A DNA stretch of 64,000 bases, taken from contig NZ_FMCQ01000002.1 in the NCBI RefSeq assembly GCF_900091605.1, forward strand, positions 62,001 to 126,000, given 5' to 3'. The translations under genes were made by a program, and so were the position numbers. The notes beneath the pieces were generated by a model. It had not been told where the DNA came from. It was given only the letters and a program-made list of their open reading frames with translations, and searched no databases. Numbering within the stretch: position 1 is the first letter of the stretch; the number at the start of each line of letters is the position of its first letter. Shown here in pieces: positions 7,737-14,882 of the stretch. The DNA comes from Micromonospora tulbaghiae. GTDB taxonomy: Bacteria > Actinomycetota > Actinomycetes > Mycobacteriales > Micromonosporaceae.

Positions 7737-8876
7737 GTGCTCCCACCCCGAGCCCGGGCCGTGTGGCGGCTCGCCACGGCCGTACTGGACGTCACACCGT
7801 TGATCAATGTGCTTCCGAGCCCCGTCCCGATCGCCGCCGACTGCTCCGCCGCACTGCTCGACGCGGTGCGGCGGCGGCTGGGGGCGCCGCCGTTCGACGT
7901 ACGGCCGTCCGCCGCGGCGGCCGACCTCGACCCGTTCGCGCGGGTGGTCAGCGACCGGCTGCGCGCCGCCGCCGAGGCGGCGGGTGGCGAGGACGCGCTG
8001 GACGACGTCGACGAGGCCGTCGCCGCCGCCGTCGCGGACAGCTTCGACGAGCGGTACCCGGTCACGCCGGTGCCGGCCGTCGACGGCACCCTGCTCCAGG
8101 CCCGCGCGCTCGGCCGGCCGGCGGCGGAAGCCGTCGTCGTGGTGTCCGCCTGCGGGATGCCGGCGAAGCTGTGCGAGCCGTGGCTGCGTCGCCTGGCCCG
8201 CGACCACTACGTCCTCACCCACGACACCCGGGGGCTCTTCGGCGACATCGACGGCTTCTCCGGCGCCACCGGCGTGCCGGCCCAGGCCGCGGACGTCCTG
8301 GCGGTGACGGAGCACTTCGGCGTGAGCCGGGCACACCTGGTCGGTCTGTGCGGCGGCGCGGTGGTCTCCCTCGCGTTCGCCGCCGACCACCCCGGGCGGG
8401 TCGCGTCGATGAGTCTCTGGCACGGCGACTACGAGCTGGGCCCGGACTGCCCGCGCACGGAGCACCAGCGCAACCTGCGTGCTCTGCTGGACATGACAGC
8501 CGACGGCCGGGTGTCGGCCGAGTCCATGTTCGCGGTGATGAGCGGGTCCATGCTGCGCGGCACGCCGCCCGGGCTGGCGCATCTGGTGCTCTACCCGTAC
8601 GCCACCCCGCGTCTGCTGAAGCGGTACTGCCGGCTCAACGGGGCGATCATGGGGACGGACGCGCGAGCCTGCCTGCCCGCCGTGAGCGGGATCCGCACGC
8701 TCGTGGTCACGAGTGAGGACGACGCCACCGCCCACCCGGAGGGCTCACGTCGCGTCGCCGCCGCGATACCCGGCGCCCGCCTGCACGTCGCCCCGACCGG
8801 CGACCATCTCTCGCTGTTCGAAGGCCGGCCCGAGTTGCTCGAACTCGCGGCCTCGTTCGTCAGGGAGGCGTCATGA
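7737..8876 (+). CDS. Alpha/beta-hydrolase-fold aminoacyl shuttle with Cys nucleophile (SyrC/CmaE-like)
   Basis: A 379-residue protein from GTG 7737 after AGGAGG. An N-terminal extension of about 100 residues precedes an alpha/beta-hydrolase domain. The nucleophile elbow is GLCGGA with Cys205 where esterases have Ser; the acidic residue is probably in SEDDATAHP and the histidine is His357 in TGDHLSLF. A cysteine nucleophile in this fold next to a free-standing A-PCP and a SyrB2-type halogenase is characteristic of SyrC and CmaE, which move the modified aminoacyl group between carrier proteins. The acceptor is probably the N-terminal PCP of the synthase at 14883, which has no adenylation domain of its own. 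A hydrolytic proofreading role is a less likely alternative. Confidence 0.82.
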   Translation: MLPPRARAVWRLATAVLDVTPLINVLPSPVPIAADCSAALLDAVRRRLGAPPFDVRPSAAAADLDPFARVVSDRLRAAAEAAGGEDALDDVDEAVAAAVADSFDERYPVTPVPAVDGTLLQARALGRPAAEAVVVVSACGMPAKLCEPWLRRLARDHYVLTHDTRGLFGDIDGFSGATGVPAQAADVLAVTEHFGVSRAHLVGLCGGAVVSLAFAADHPGRVASMSLWHGDYELGPDCPRTEHQRNLRALLDMTADGRVSAESMFAVMSGSMLRGTPPGLAHLVLYPYATPRLLKRYCRLNGAIMGTDARACLPAVSGIRTLVVTSEDDATAHPEGSRRVAAAIPGARLHVAPTGDHLSLFEGRPELLELAASFVREAS

Positions 8877-8938
8877 CGGCCGAACGGCATCGCACCGAGA
8901 ACCAGGAGTCACGGGCCGACCAGGAGGGAGGCTGTGCC

Positions 8939-9607
8939 ATGTCGCGCGGTCTGCTGTCGCTCGGCGAGCAGTTGCGCTACCTGGTGCAGGACCGGGCGCT
9001 CAGCGCCACGACGATGCGCGTGCCGAAGCACTCGCACATCTACAACTGCGGTGAACGCGACGGCAACATCTACCTGGTCGAGAGCGGCCAGGTCCGCACC
9101 GTCAGCCTGTCCCGCGACGGCAAGCGCTGCCTGCTGTCGGTCTACACCGACGGGGACGTCTTCGGCGAGCTGTGCATCCTGCGTGAGAACCGGATCGAGA
9201 CCGCCACCGCGATGACCCCGGTGGCGCTGCGGCGCATCCCCAAGACGAGGCTGCTCGAGGCGGTGGCCGAGGCCGGGTTGCAGGGCGCCTTCATCCGGCA
9301 TCTGACCGGCCGGCTGTCCGAGCAGCAGCAGATCATCACCACGCTGGTGACGATGGACAGCGAGCAGCGGCTGGCCACGATCCTGCTACGACTGGCCCGC
9401 AAGCTCGGCAAGCGGCAGGGCGAGTACCTGTGCATCGTCGAGCGCATCTCGCAGGAGGAACTGGCCTGGATGGTGGGCACCACCCGGTCACGCGTCGGCT
9501 ACTTCCTCAAGCGGTTCCACGACGCGGGCTTCGTGCGCCGCACCCGCGAGTCGTACCTGCTGGTGCACGAGGAGCTTCTCACCGGCTATGTGCAGAAGCT
9601 GATGTGA
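8939..9607 (+). CDS. Second CRP/FNR-family regulator
   Basis: A 222-residue paralogue of the regulator at 3778, with the same layout: a beta-roll (YNCGERDGNIYLVESGQ, GDVFGELCIL) and a C-terminal winged helix (RISQEELAWMVGTTRSRVGYFLKRF). The stretch around TLVTMDSEQRLAT and the recognition helix are nearly identical to the first copy, so both probably read the same operator. ATG 8939 has an AGGAGGG site at good spacing and matches the paralogue's N-terminus; an ATG at 8873 overlapping the previous stop would add 22 poorly conserved residues. It is the last gene of the starter-cassette operon, so it is probably made under control of the operator it binds, giving positive feedback. Confidence 0.88.
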   Translation: MSRGLLSLGEQLRYLVQDRALSATTMRVPKHSHIYNCGERDGNIYLVESGQVRTVSLSRDGKRCLLSVYTDGDVFGELCILRENRIETATAMTPVALRRIPKTRLLEAVAEAGLQGAFIRHLTGRLSEQQQIITTLVTMDSEQRLATILLRLARKLGKRQGEYLCIVERISQEELAWMVGTTRSRVGYFLKRFHDAGFVRRTRESYLLVHEELLTGYVQKLM

Positions 9608-9620
9608 CCGCGCCACCCGT

Positions 9621-9665
9621 CCTGCACAACGTTGAGCAGTGCCGGTCCCGGTCCGCGGTTAGCGT
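9621..9665 (+). promoter_or_regulatory. CRP/FNR-type operator and -10 for the ECH/AT-ER operon
   Basis: TGCACA (9623-9628), ACGT, TGAGCA (9633-9638), with one base off consensus in the left half. A -10-like TAGCGT is at 9660-9665, exactly 27 bases from the start of TGAGCA and identical to that of the synthase promoter. Predicted start near 9672, leader about 46 bases. Confidence 0.7.
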
Positions 9666-9717
9666 CCACACGCCGCACCAAGTCCCGCCGTAGTCGCCCT
9701 CGGCCGTAACGAAGGGA

Positions 9718-10638
9718 ATGCCGGTGACCATCACGTCGCGCCCGACATCCGCGAAATCCGACCCCTGGTCGTTCCTGCTGCCGGCGCAGCACCAGACGAC
9801 GACCGCGCCCGACGAGATCCTGCACTCCGGCAACGCCGGTCTCATCATCCACCGGGTCGGCCAGGTGGCGTACGAGTTCCGCGACGAGGCCCGCGAGTTC
9901 GCCCGGAGCCTTCAGCAGCACAACAACCAGGTGCTGCACCCGTACGCGACGGCGTTCGTGTACGAGGAGGTGTTCGGCCGGCAGGAGCGGCTGCACTGGC
10001 TCATCCACATGCGGGCGCCCAACGACTACGGCCGGCTGCTCGAGATGGTCGAGCACGACAGCGACTTCAAGGAGATCGCCCAGGGCGACCGCCTCACCGA
10101 CCGCGGCGGCGGCAACTGGGAACGCATGTTCGGCGAGGCGACGTTCCAGGAGACCGTCATCGTGCCGCAGCACGGGCTCACCCACGCCGACGAGGACGAC
10201 GATCTGGACGGCCTGTTCGCCGCGCCCGCACACCACCAGACGGACCAGCCCGCCGACCGGATGCTGCACTCCGCCAACGCCTGCGCGATCGTGCACCGCC
10301 GGGCGCAGGTGAAGTACGAGATGCGCAAGGAGGGCCGGCAGTTCGCGTACGAGTGGCAGGAGCACATCAACCGCGCGCTCGCCGGCGAGGCCACCATCTT
10401 CCTGTACGAGGAGACCTGGGGACGCCAGGACCGGATCCACTGGCTGATCCACCTGCGGACGCTGGACGCGTACCGGCACCTGATGCGGCTCGCCGAGACC
10501 GACGACGATTTCCGCGCGCTGCTCGACAAGCAGTTCGTCGCACCGCACAAGGGCGGCGGCACGTGGGGCCGGATGTTCGTCGAGGGATCCATCAACGACA
10601 CGGTGCTGGTGCCGCACACCGCCCGCACCGGCCGCTGA
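9718..10638 (+). CDS. LnmH-like protein with two tandem repeats, function unknown
   Basis: A 306-residue protein made of two copies of a domain of about 125 residues (roughly 20-150 and 170-300). Both copies share ILHSxN or MLHSAN, a basic FAR/FAY helix, YEExxGRQxRxHWLIH and a glycine-rich GGGxWxRMF near the end. It is clearly related to the protein encoded at 13778. No catalytic motif from a family I know is apparent, and there is no signal peptide or membrane segment. The repeated HWLIH with buried aromatic residues resembles a ferredoxin-like dimeric alpha/beta-barrel fold, but that is a guess. ATG 9718 is very close to GAAGGG; GTG 9724 is better spaced and is a possible real start. It opens the operon with ECH1 and the AT-ER protein. 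Confidence 0.8.
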   Translation: MPVTITSRPTSAKSDPWSFLLPAQHQTTTAPDEILHSGNAGLIIHRVGQVAYEFRDEAREFARSLQQHNNQVLHPYATAFVYEEVFGRQERLHWLIHMRAPNDYGRLLEMVEHDSDFKEIAQGDRLTDRGGGNWERMFGEATFQETVIVPQHGLTHADEDDDLDGLFAAPAHHQTDQPADRMLHSANACAIVHRRAQVKYEMRKEGRQFAYEWQEHINRALAGEATIFLYEETWGRQDRIHWLIHLRTLDAYRHLMRLAETDDDFRALLDKQFVAPHKGGGTWGRMFVEGSINDTVLVPHTARTGR

Positions 10639-10658
10639 CGCGGCCGGTGGCAGCGACG

Positions 10659-11432
10659 ATGCCCGGCCGGACCGTCCGGCTCTCCGAGTCGGCGGCGGTG
10701 CTCACCGTCGTCCTGAACCGCCCGGACCGGCAGAACAGCATCACCTCCGCGCTGCTCGCCGACCTGCACCACGCGCTGGACCGGGCGGAGCAGTCGCCGA
10801 CCTGCCGCCTCGTCGTGATCAGGGGCGAGGCCGGGATCTTCTCGATGGGCATGGACCTGGCCGAGGCGGGGACGGCCGGAGCCGGCACCGACGAGCTGGC
10901 GGAGAACGGCGCCCGGGAGTTCCTCGGCCTGCTCCGGCGCCTCACGACCATCGGCCGCGTCGTGGTGTCCCAGGTGGACGGCACGGCTGCCGGTGGCGGC
11001 GTCGGCATCGCCGCCGCCAGCGACTTCGTGTACGCCACCCCGCGCAGCCGGTTCAGCCTGCCGGAGGCGCTGTGGGGCCTGCTGCCGTGCTGCGTGCTCC
11101 CGTTCCTGATCCGGCGCGTCGGGTTCCAGAAGGCGTACGCGATGACCCTGGGCACCCACCCCGTGGGCGCGGAGCAGGCCGCCCGCAGCGGCCTGGTCGA
11201 CGAGGTCACCGACGACCCGGACGCCGCGCTGCGCCGGCTGCTGATGCGGGCGTCGCGGATCGACGGGGCGACGGTGGCCGACACCAAACGCTACTTCGAC
11301 CAGCTGTGGATCATCTCCGAGCAGACCGAGGCGGCAGCGGTGCGGGAGTTCGGCCGGCTCATGTCGTCGGCGCCGGTACGGCGGCGCATCGCCGACTTCG
11401 CCGCGCACGGGAAGTTCCCCTGGGAGAGCTGA
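10659..11432 (+). CDS. lnmF: Enoyl-CoA hydratase family dehydratase of the beta-branching set (ECH1, LnmF-like)
   Basis: A 257-residue crotonase-fold protein. The oxyanion-hole segments are GEAGIFSMGMDL (about residue 50) and DGTAAGGGVGIAAASDF (about 110). FSLPEALWGLLPCCVLPFLIRRVG, which follows, is the usual signature of ECH1 proteins such as PksH and LnmF. ECH1 dehydrates the HMG-like carrier-bound intermediate made by the HMG-CoA-synthase-like enzyme. The decarboxylating partner (ECH2) is fused into the synthase at about 32540-33300. The start at ATG 10659 lacks a strong ribosome site; GTG 10647 is in frame. It lies immediately upstream of the AT-ER gene, as lnmF precedes lnmG. Confidence 0.9.
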   Translation: MPGRTVRLSESAAVLTVVLNRPDRQNSITSALLADLHHALDRAEQSPTCRLVVIRGEAGIFSMGMDLAEAGTAGAGTDELAENGAREFLGLLRRLTTIGRVVVSQVDGTAAGGGVGIAAASDFVYATPRSRFSLPEALWGLLPCCVLPFLIRRVGFQKAYAMTLGTHPVGAEQAARSGLVDEVTDDPDAALRRLLMRASRIDGATVADTKRYFDQLWIISEQTEAAAVREFGRLMSSAPVRRRIADFAAHGKFPWES

Positions 11433-11444
11433 GGAGGCACGCGC

Positions 11445-13781
11445 ATGGACGCCTGGCTGTTCCCGGGGCAGGGATCGCAGGCACGCGGGATGGGAGCGGA
11501 CGTCCTGGCCCGGTACCCCGACCTGGTACGCCGCGCGGACGAACTGCTCGGGTACTCCGTACGGGAGCTGTGCGAGCGGGATCCGGACCGCCGGCTGCGG
11601 GACACGCGGTACGCCCAGCCGGCGCTGTTCGTGGTGCACGCCCTCACCTATCTCGCGCGCGTCGACGACGGCGGGGCCCCCGACGTCGTCGCCGGCCACA
11701 GCCTCGGCGAGTACGGCGCACTCTTCGCCGCCGGCTGCTTCGACTTCGACACCGGGCTGCGTCTGGTGCACGAGCGCGGCCGGCTGATGGGCGAGGTGAC
11801 CGGCGGCGGGATGATGGCCATCATCGGGCTCCCGATGGAGCAGCTCGCGGCGGAACTGGCCGAGGACGCGCTGCGGGTCCTCGACGTCGCCAACCACAAC
11901 GAGCCCGCCCAGGTGGTGATCTCCGGGCCGCAACCGGCGTTGCGGGTGGCGGCCGACCGGCTCGCCGGACGTGCCGGGGTGCGGTGCGTTCCGCTCAACG
12001 TGAGCGCGCCGTTCCACTCCCGCTACATGGCCGACGCGGCGGCCCGGTTCGCCCGGGTGCTCACCGGTGTGACGTTCCGCGAGCCACGCCTGCCGGTGAT
12101 CTCGAACGTCACCGCCCGGCCGTACCCGCCGGGCGCGGTGGCCGACCTGCTCGGCCGCCAGATCCGCAGTGCGGTGCGGTGGTGGGACACGGTGCGGTGG
12201 CTGCGGGAGCACGGCGTCACCGGCGTGGCCGAGCTGGGCCCGGGCACCGTGCTCAGCCGGATCTGGCGCACCGCCGAGACGGTCCCCGCCGCCGCGCCCG
12301 CCGCCGGTCTTCCGGCACGCGTCGCCACGGCCCCGGCGCCCTCGGCCCCGGCGCCCTCGGCGTCCCCGGCTCCGGCGTCCCCGGCCGCTGTCGCGGGGCC
12401 GCCGGCCGTGCCCCGGCCGGTGCGCGCGGAACTGCTCGGCTCCGCGGCGTTCCGCCGCGCCTACGGCGTCCGGTACGCCTATCTGAGCGGCTCCATGTAC
12501 CAGGGCATCGGCTCAGTCGACCTGGTGCTCCGGATGGGCCGGGCCGGTCTGCTCGGATTCTTCGGCGCCGGTGGCCTCACCCTCGACGAGATCGACGACG
12601 CGCTGGGTGTCCTCGGCCGCGAGCTGGGGCGCGGTGGCCCGTACGGCGCCAACCTGCTGCACGCCGTGGACGACCCCGACCACGAGGCCGCGGTGGCCGC
12701 CCTCTACGTGCGCCACGGCGTGCGGTTCGTCGAGGCCGCCGGCTACACCGGGATCACCGCGCCGCTCGTGCACGCCCGGTTCGCCGGCGCCCACCGCGAC
12801 GCCCACGGCCGGCCGGTGGCGGTCCGCAACGTCCTGGCGAAGGTGTCCCGCCCGGAGGTCGCCGAGAAGTTCCTCCGCCCGCCGGAGGAGTCGCTGCTGC
12901 GGCGGCTGGTGGACGACGGCCGGCTGACCACCGCCGAGGCCGACGTGGCCCGTGAGCTGCCGGTCAGCGCGGACGTCTGCGTCGAGTCGGACTCCGGCGG
13001 GCACACCGACGCCGGGGTGGCGCTGACACTGCTGCCGACCATGTCCCGGCTGCGCGACCGGGTCGTCGCCGAGTACCGCTACCCGGAACGGCCCCGCATC
13101 GGCGCGGCGGGCGGCCTGGGCGCACCGGAGGCGGTCGCCGCGGCGTTCACGCTGGGCGCCGAGTTCGTCGTCACCGGGTCGGTCAACCAGTGCAGCCCGC
13201 AGGCCGGAACGTCACCGGCGGTCAAGGACATCCTCGCCACGCTCGACGTGCAGGACACCACGTACGCGCCGGCCGGCGACATGTTCGAACTCGGCGCACG
13301 GGTGCAGGTGGTGCGCAAGGGCACCCTCTTCCCGGCCCGCGCGAACCGGCTCTACCAGCTGTACCGCCAGCACGAGTCGCTCGGCGACATCGACGCGCGG
13401 ACCCGCCGCACCATCGAGGACACCTACTTCCGCCGGTCCTTCGACGAGGTGTGGGACGAGACGCGGCGCTATCTGCAACGGCGGCACCCCGAGCAGATCC
13501 CACGGGCGAACCGGCAGGAGAAGCACCGGATGGCCCTGGTGTTCCGCTGGTACTTCGTCCACTCCAGCCGGATGGCGCTGCGCGGGGTCCTGGACGAGCG
13601 CGTCAACTTCCAGATCCACACCGGCCCCGCCATCGGTGCCTTCAACCGCTTCGTCGACGGCACGGATCTGGCCGACTGGCGCGATCGGCACGTCGACGTC
13701 ATCGCCGAGCGCCTCATGGAGGGCGCCGCCGCCCTGCTGGGCACCCGGTACCACCAGTTCACCGAAGGAGCGACAGGATGA
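11445..13781 (+). CDS. lnmG: Trans-acting acyltransferase-enoylreductase didomain protein (LnmG-like)
   Basis: A 778-residue protein. The N-terminal acyltransferase (about 1-285) has GQGSQ, the active-site GHSLGEY (Ser86) and SAPFHSRYM. An Ala/Pro-rich linker (290-325) joins it to a PfaD/2-nitropropane-dioxygenase-type flavin enoylreductase (about 330-770), seen in GANLLHAVDDPDHE, EAAGYTGITAPLV, ESDSGGHTDAGV and GSVNQCSPQAGTS. The synthases at 14883 and 27754 contain no AT domains, so this protein supplies extender units, most likely malonyl, to all their carriers. The ER part may act in trans on one module or be vestigial; leinamycin's LnmG has the same fusion. AGGAGG precedes ATG 11445. Its stop overlaps the next ATG (ATGA). 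Confidence 0.95.
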   Translation: MDAWLFPGQGSQARGMGADVLARYPDLVRRADELLGYSVRELCERDPDRRLRDTRYAQPALFVVHALTYLARVDDGGAPDVVAGHSLGEYGALFAAGCFDFDTGLRLVHERGRLMGEVTGGGMMAIIGLPMEQLAAELAEDALRVLDVANHNEPAQVVISGPQPALRVAADRLAGRAGVRCVPLNVSAPFHSRYMADAAARFARVLTGVTFREPRLPVISNVTARPYPPGAVADLLGRQIRSAVRWWDTVRWLREHGVTGVAELGPGTVLSRIWRTAETVPAAAPAAGLPARVATAPAPSAPAPSASPAPASPAAVAGPPAVPRPVRAELLGSAAFRRAYGVRYAYLSGSMYQGIGSVDLVLRMGRAGLLGFFGAGGLTLDEIDDALGVLGRELGRGGPYGANLLHAVDDPDHEAAVAALYVRHGVRFVEAAGYTGITAPLVHARFAGAHRDAHGRPVAVRNVLAKVSRPEVAEKFLRPPEESLLRRLVDDGRLTTAEADVARELPVSADVCVESDSGGHTDAGVALTLLPTMSRLRDRVVAEYRYPERPRIGAAGGLGAPEAVAAAFTLGAEFVVTGSVNQCSPQAGTSPAVKDILATLDVQDTTYAPAGDMFELGARVQVVRKGTLFPARANRLYQLYRQHESLGDIDARTRRTIEDTYFRRSFDEVWDETRRYLQRRHPEQIPRANRQEKHRMALVFRWYFVHSSRMALRGVLDERVNFQIHTGPAIGAFNRFVDGTDLADWRDRHVDVIAERLMEGAAALLGTRYHQFTEGATG

Positions 13782-14722
13782 CCGACCAGAGTCCGCCCCC
13801 CATTCCCTCGGCGCAGCACCAGACGTCGCTGAGCCCGCACGAGATCCTCCACTCCGCCAACTCCGGCATGATCGTCGAGCGGGTCGGCCAGCTGCGCAAC
13901 GAGTTCCGCTCCGAGGGGCGCACCTTCGCCCGGGAGATCGCCGAGTACATCAACACGAAGCAGGTCGGAGTGGCCAGCGCGTTCGTGTACGAGGAGACGT
14001 TCGGCGTCAAGGACCGGATCCACTGGTTCATCCACATGTCGTCGATGGACCAGTACGAGACGCTCGTGCACATGGGCGACAGCGACGAGTCGTACCGCAA
14101 CACCTTCTCCCGCAACTACATCCCCGAGGAGAAGGGCGGCGGGACCTGGGCCCGCCTGTTCCTGGACGGCAGCCTGCGCGAGACGGTGCTGCTGCCCCAG
14201 TTCTGGGGGATGTACGGCACCCGCACCGAGCACGGCGCCGAGGAGCACAGCGAGGTCTTTCGCTCCCAGGGCAACAGCACCCTGCCCGGCGCGCAGGCAC
14301 AGACCGACATCCCGGCGGACCAGATCATGCACTCGGCGAACGCCGGGATCGTCATCCACCGGACCGCGGAGATCGTCTACGACTTCCGCTCGGAGGCCCG
14401 GCAGTTCGCCCGGGAGGCCGCCGACGCCATCAACCGCAACCTGCCGGGGGAGGCCACCGCCTTCCTGTACGAGGAGGCGTTCGGCACGCAGGACCGGATC
14501 CACTGGCTGATCCACCTCAAGTCGTTGGCCACCTACCAGCGGCTGCTCGAGCTGCACGTGCGGGACGCGAGCGTGCGCGACATCTTCTTCCGCCAGCGCA
14601 TCGAGCCGGAGCGGGGCGGTGGCAGCTGGGCCCGGATGTTCGTCCAGGGCTCGATGACCGACACCGCCCTCACCCCGCAGCACTGGGGCATGTACGCCAC
14701 CGCCCCCGAAGCGGGCCGCTGA
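13778..14722 (+). CDS. lnmH: LnmH-like protein with two tandem repeats, function unknown
   Basis: A 314-residue protein, coupled to the AT-ER gene by an ATGA overlap and with a GAAGGAG ribosome site. It has the same two-repeat architecture as the 9718 product: repeats at about residues 15-150 and 170-305, each with ILHSANSG or IMHSANAG, an FAREIAE or FAREAAD helix, YEExFGxxDRIHWxIHxxS, GGGxWARLF or GGGSWARMF, and an ending PQxWGMY. Synteny (after lnmG, before lnmI) suggests it is LnmH, whose role is not known. Two family copies flanking ECH1 and AT-ER argue for an in-cluster function that is not simple redundancy, since the paralogues differ markedly outside the motifs. No transmembrane or catalytic signature is evident. 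Confidence 0.8.
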   Translation: MTDQSPPPIPSAQHQTSLSPHEILHSANSGMIVERVGQLRNEFRSEGRTFAREIAEYINTKQVGVASAFVYEETFGVKDRIHWFIHMSSMDQYETLVHMGDSDESYRNTFSRNYIPEEKGGGTWARLFLDGSLRETVLLPQFWGMYGTRTEHGAEEHSEVFRSQGNSTLPGAQAQTDIPADQIMHSANAGIVIHRTAEIVYDFRSEARQFAREAADAINRNLPGEATAFLYEEAFGTQDRIHWLIHLKSLATYQRLLELHVRDASVRDIFFRQRIEPERGGGSWARMFVQGSMTDTALTPQHWGMYATAPEAGR

Positions 14723-14741
14723 CCTGCTGAACACCCCCGGC

Positions 14742-14791
14742 GCCCGGTTGCTCAGTTATGAGCAGCCGGGCGCCGTCGTCGTGATTAGCGT
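14742..14791 (+). promoter_or_regulatory. CRP/FNR-type operator and -10 for the synthase operon
   Basis: GCCCGGTTGCTCA (14742-14754) and TGAGCAGCCGGGC (14759-14771) pair at 12 of 13 positions around GTTA. A -10-like TAGCGT at 14786-14791 starts 27 bases after the start of TGAGCA. The predicted start near 14798 leaves an 85-base leader ending in AGGAGG before GTG 14883. This promoter probably drives the whole run of synthase and LnmK-N-like genes to 52678. Confidence 0.75.
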
Positions 14792-14882
14792 CCCTGACCA
14801 GCGTCGGAAGTGGCGTCACACGAACCGCGGGCCGGCTCTGCGCCGCATGCGGGACGTGCTCTTTCCTCGTACAGGAGGAGAA

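Noticed and set aside
8873-8938. ATG 8873 as start of the second CRP/FNR gene
   Set aside because: It overlaps the previous stop and could be coupled, but ATG 8939 has a much better AGGAGGG site and matches the N-terminus of the paralogue.
11445-13781. Whether the synthases contain their own AT domains
   Set aside because: No GHSxGE segment with an AT context occurs in 14883-48990; the GxSxG-like elbows there belong to the TE. The only AT is the trans-acting one here.
14748-14882. Upstream extension of the first synthase to 14748
   Set aside because: This stretch overlaps the CRP-type operator and predicted -10, has no recognisable domain, and GTG 14883 has an AGGAGG site immediately upstream.
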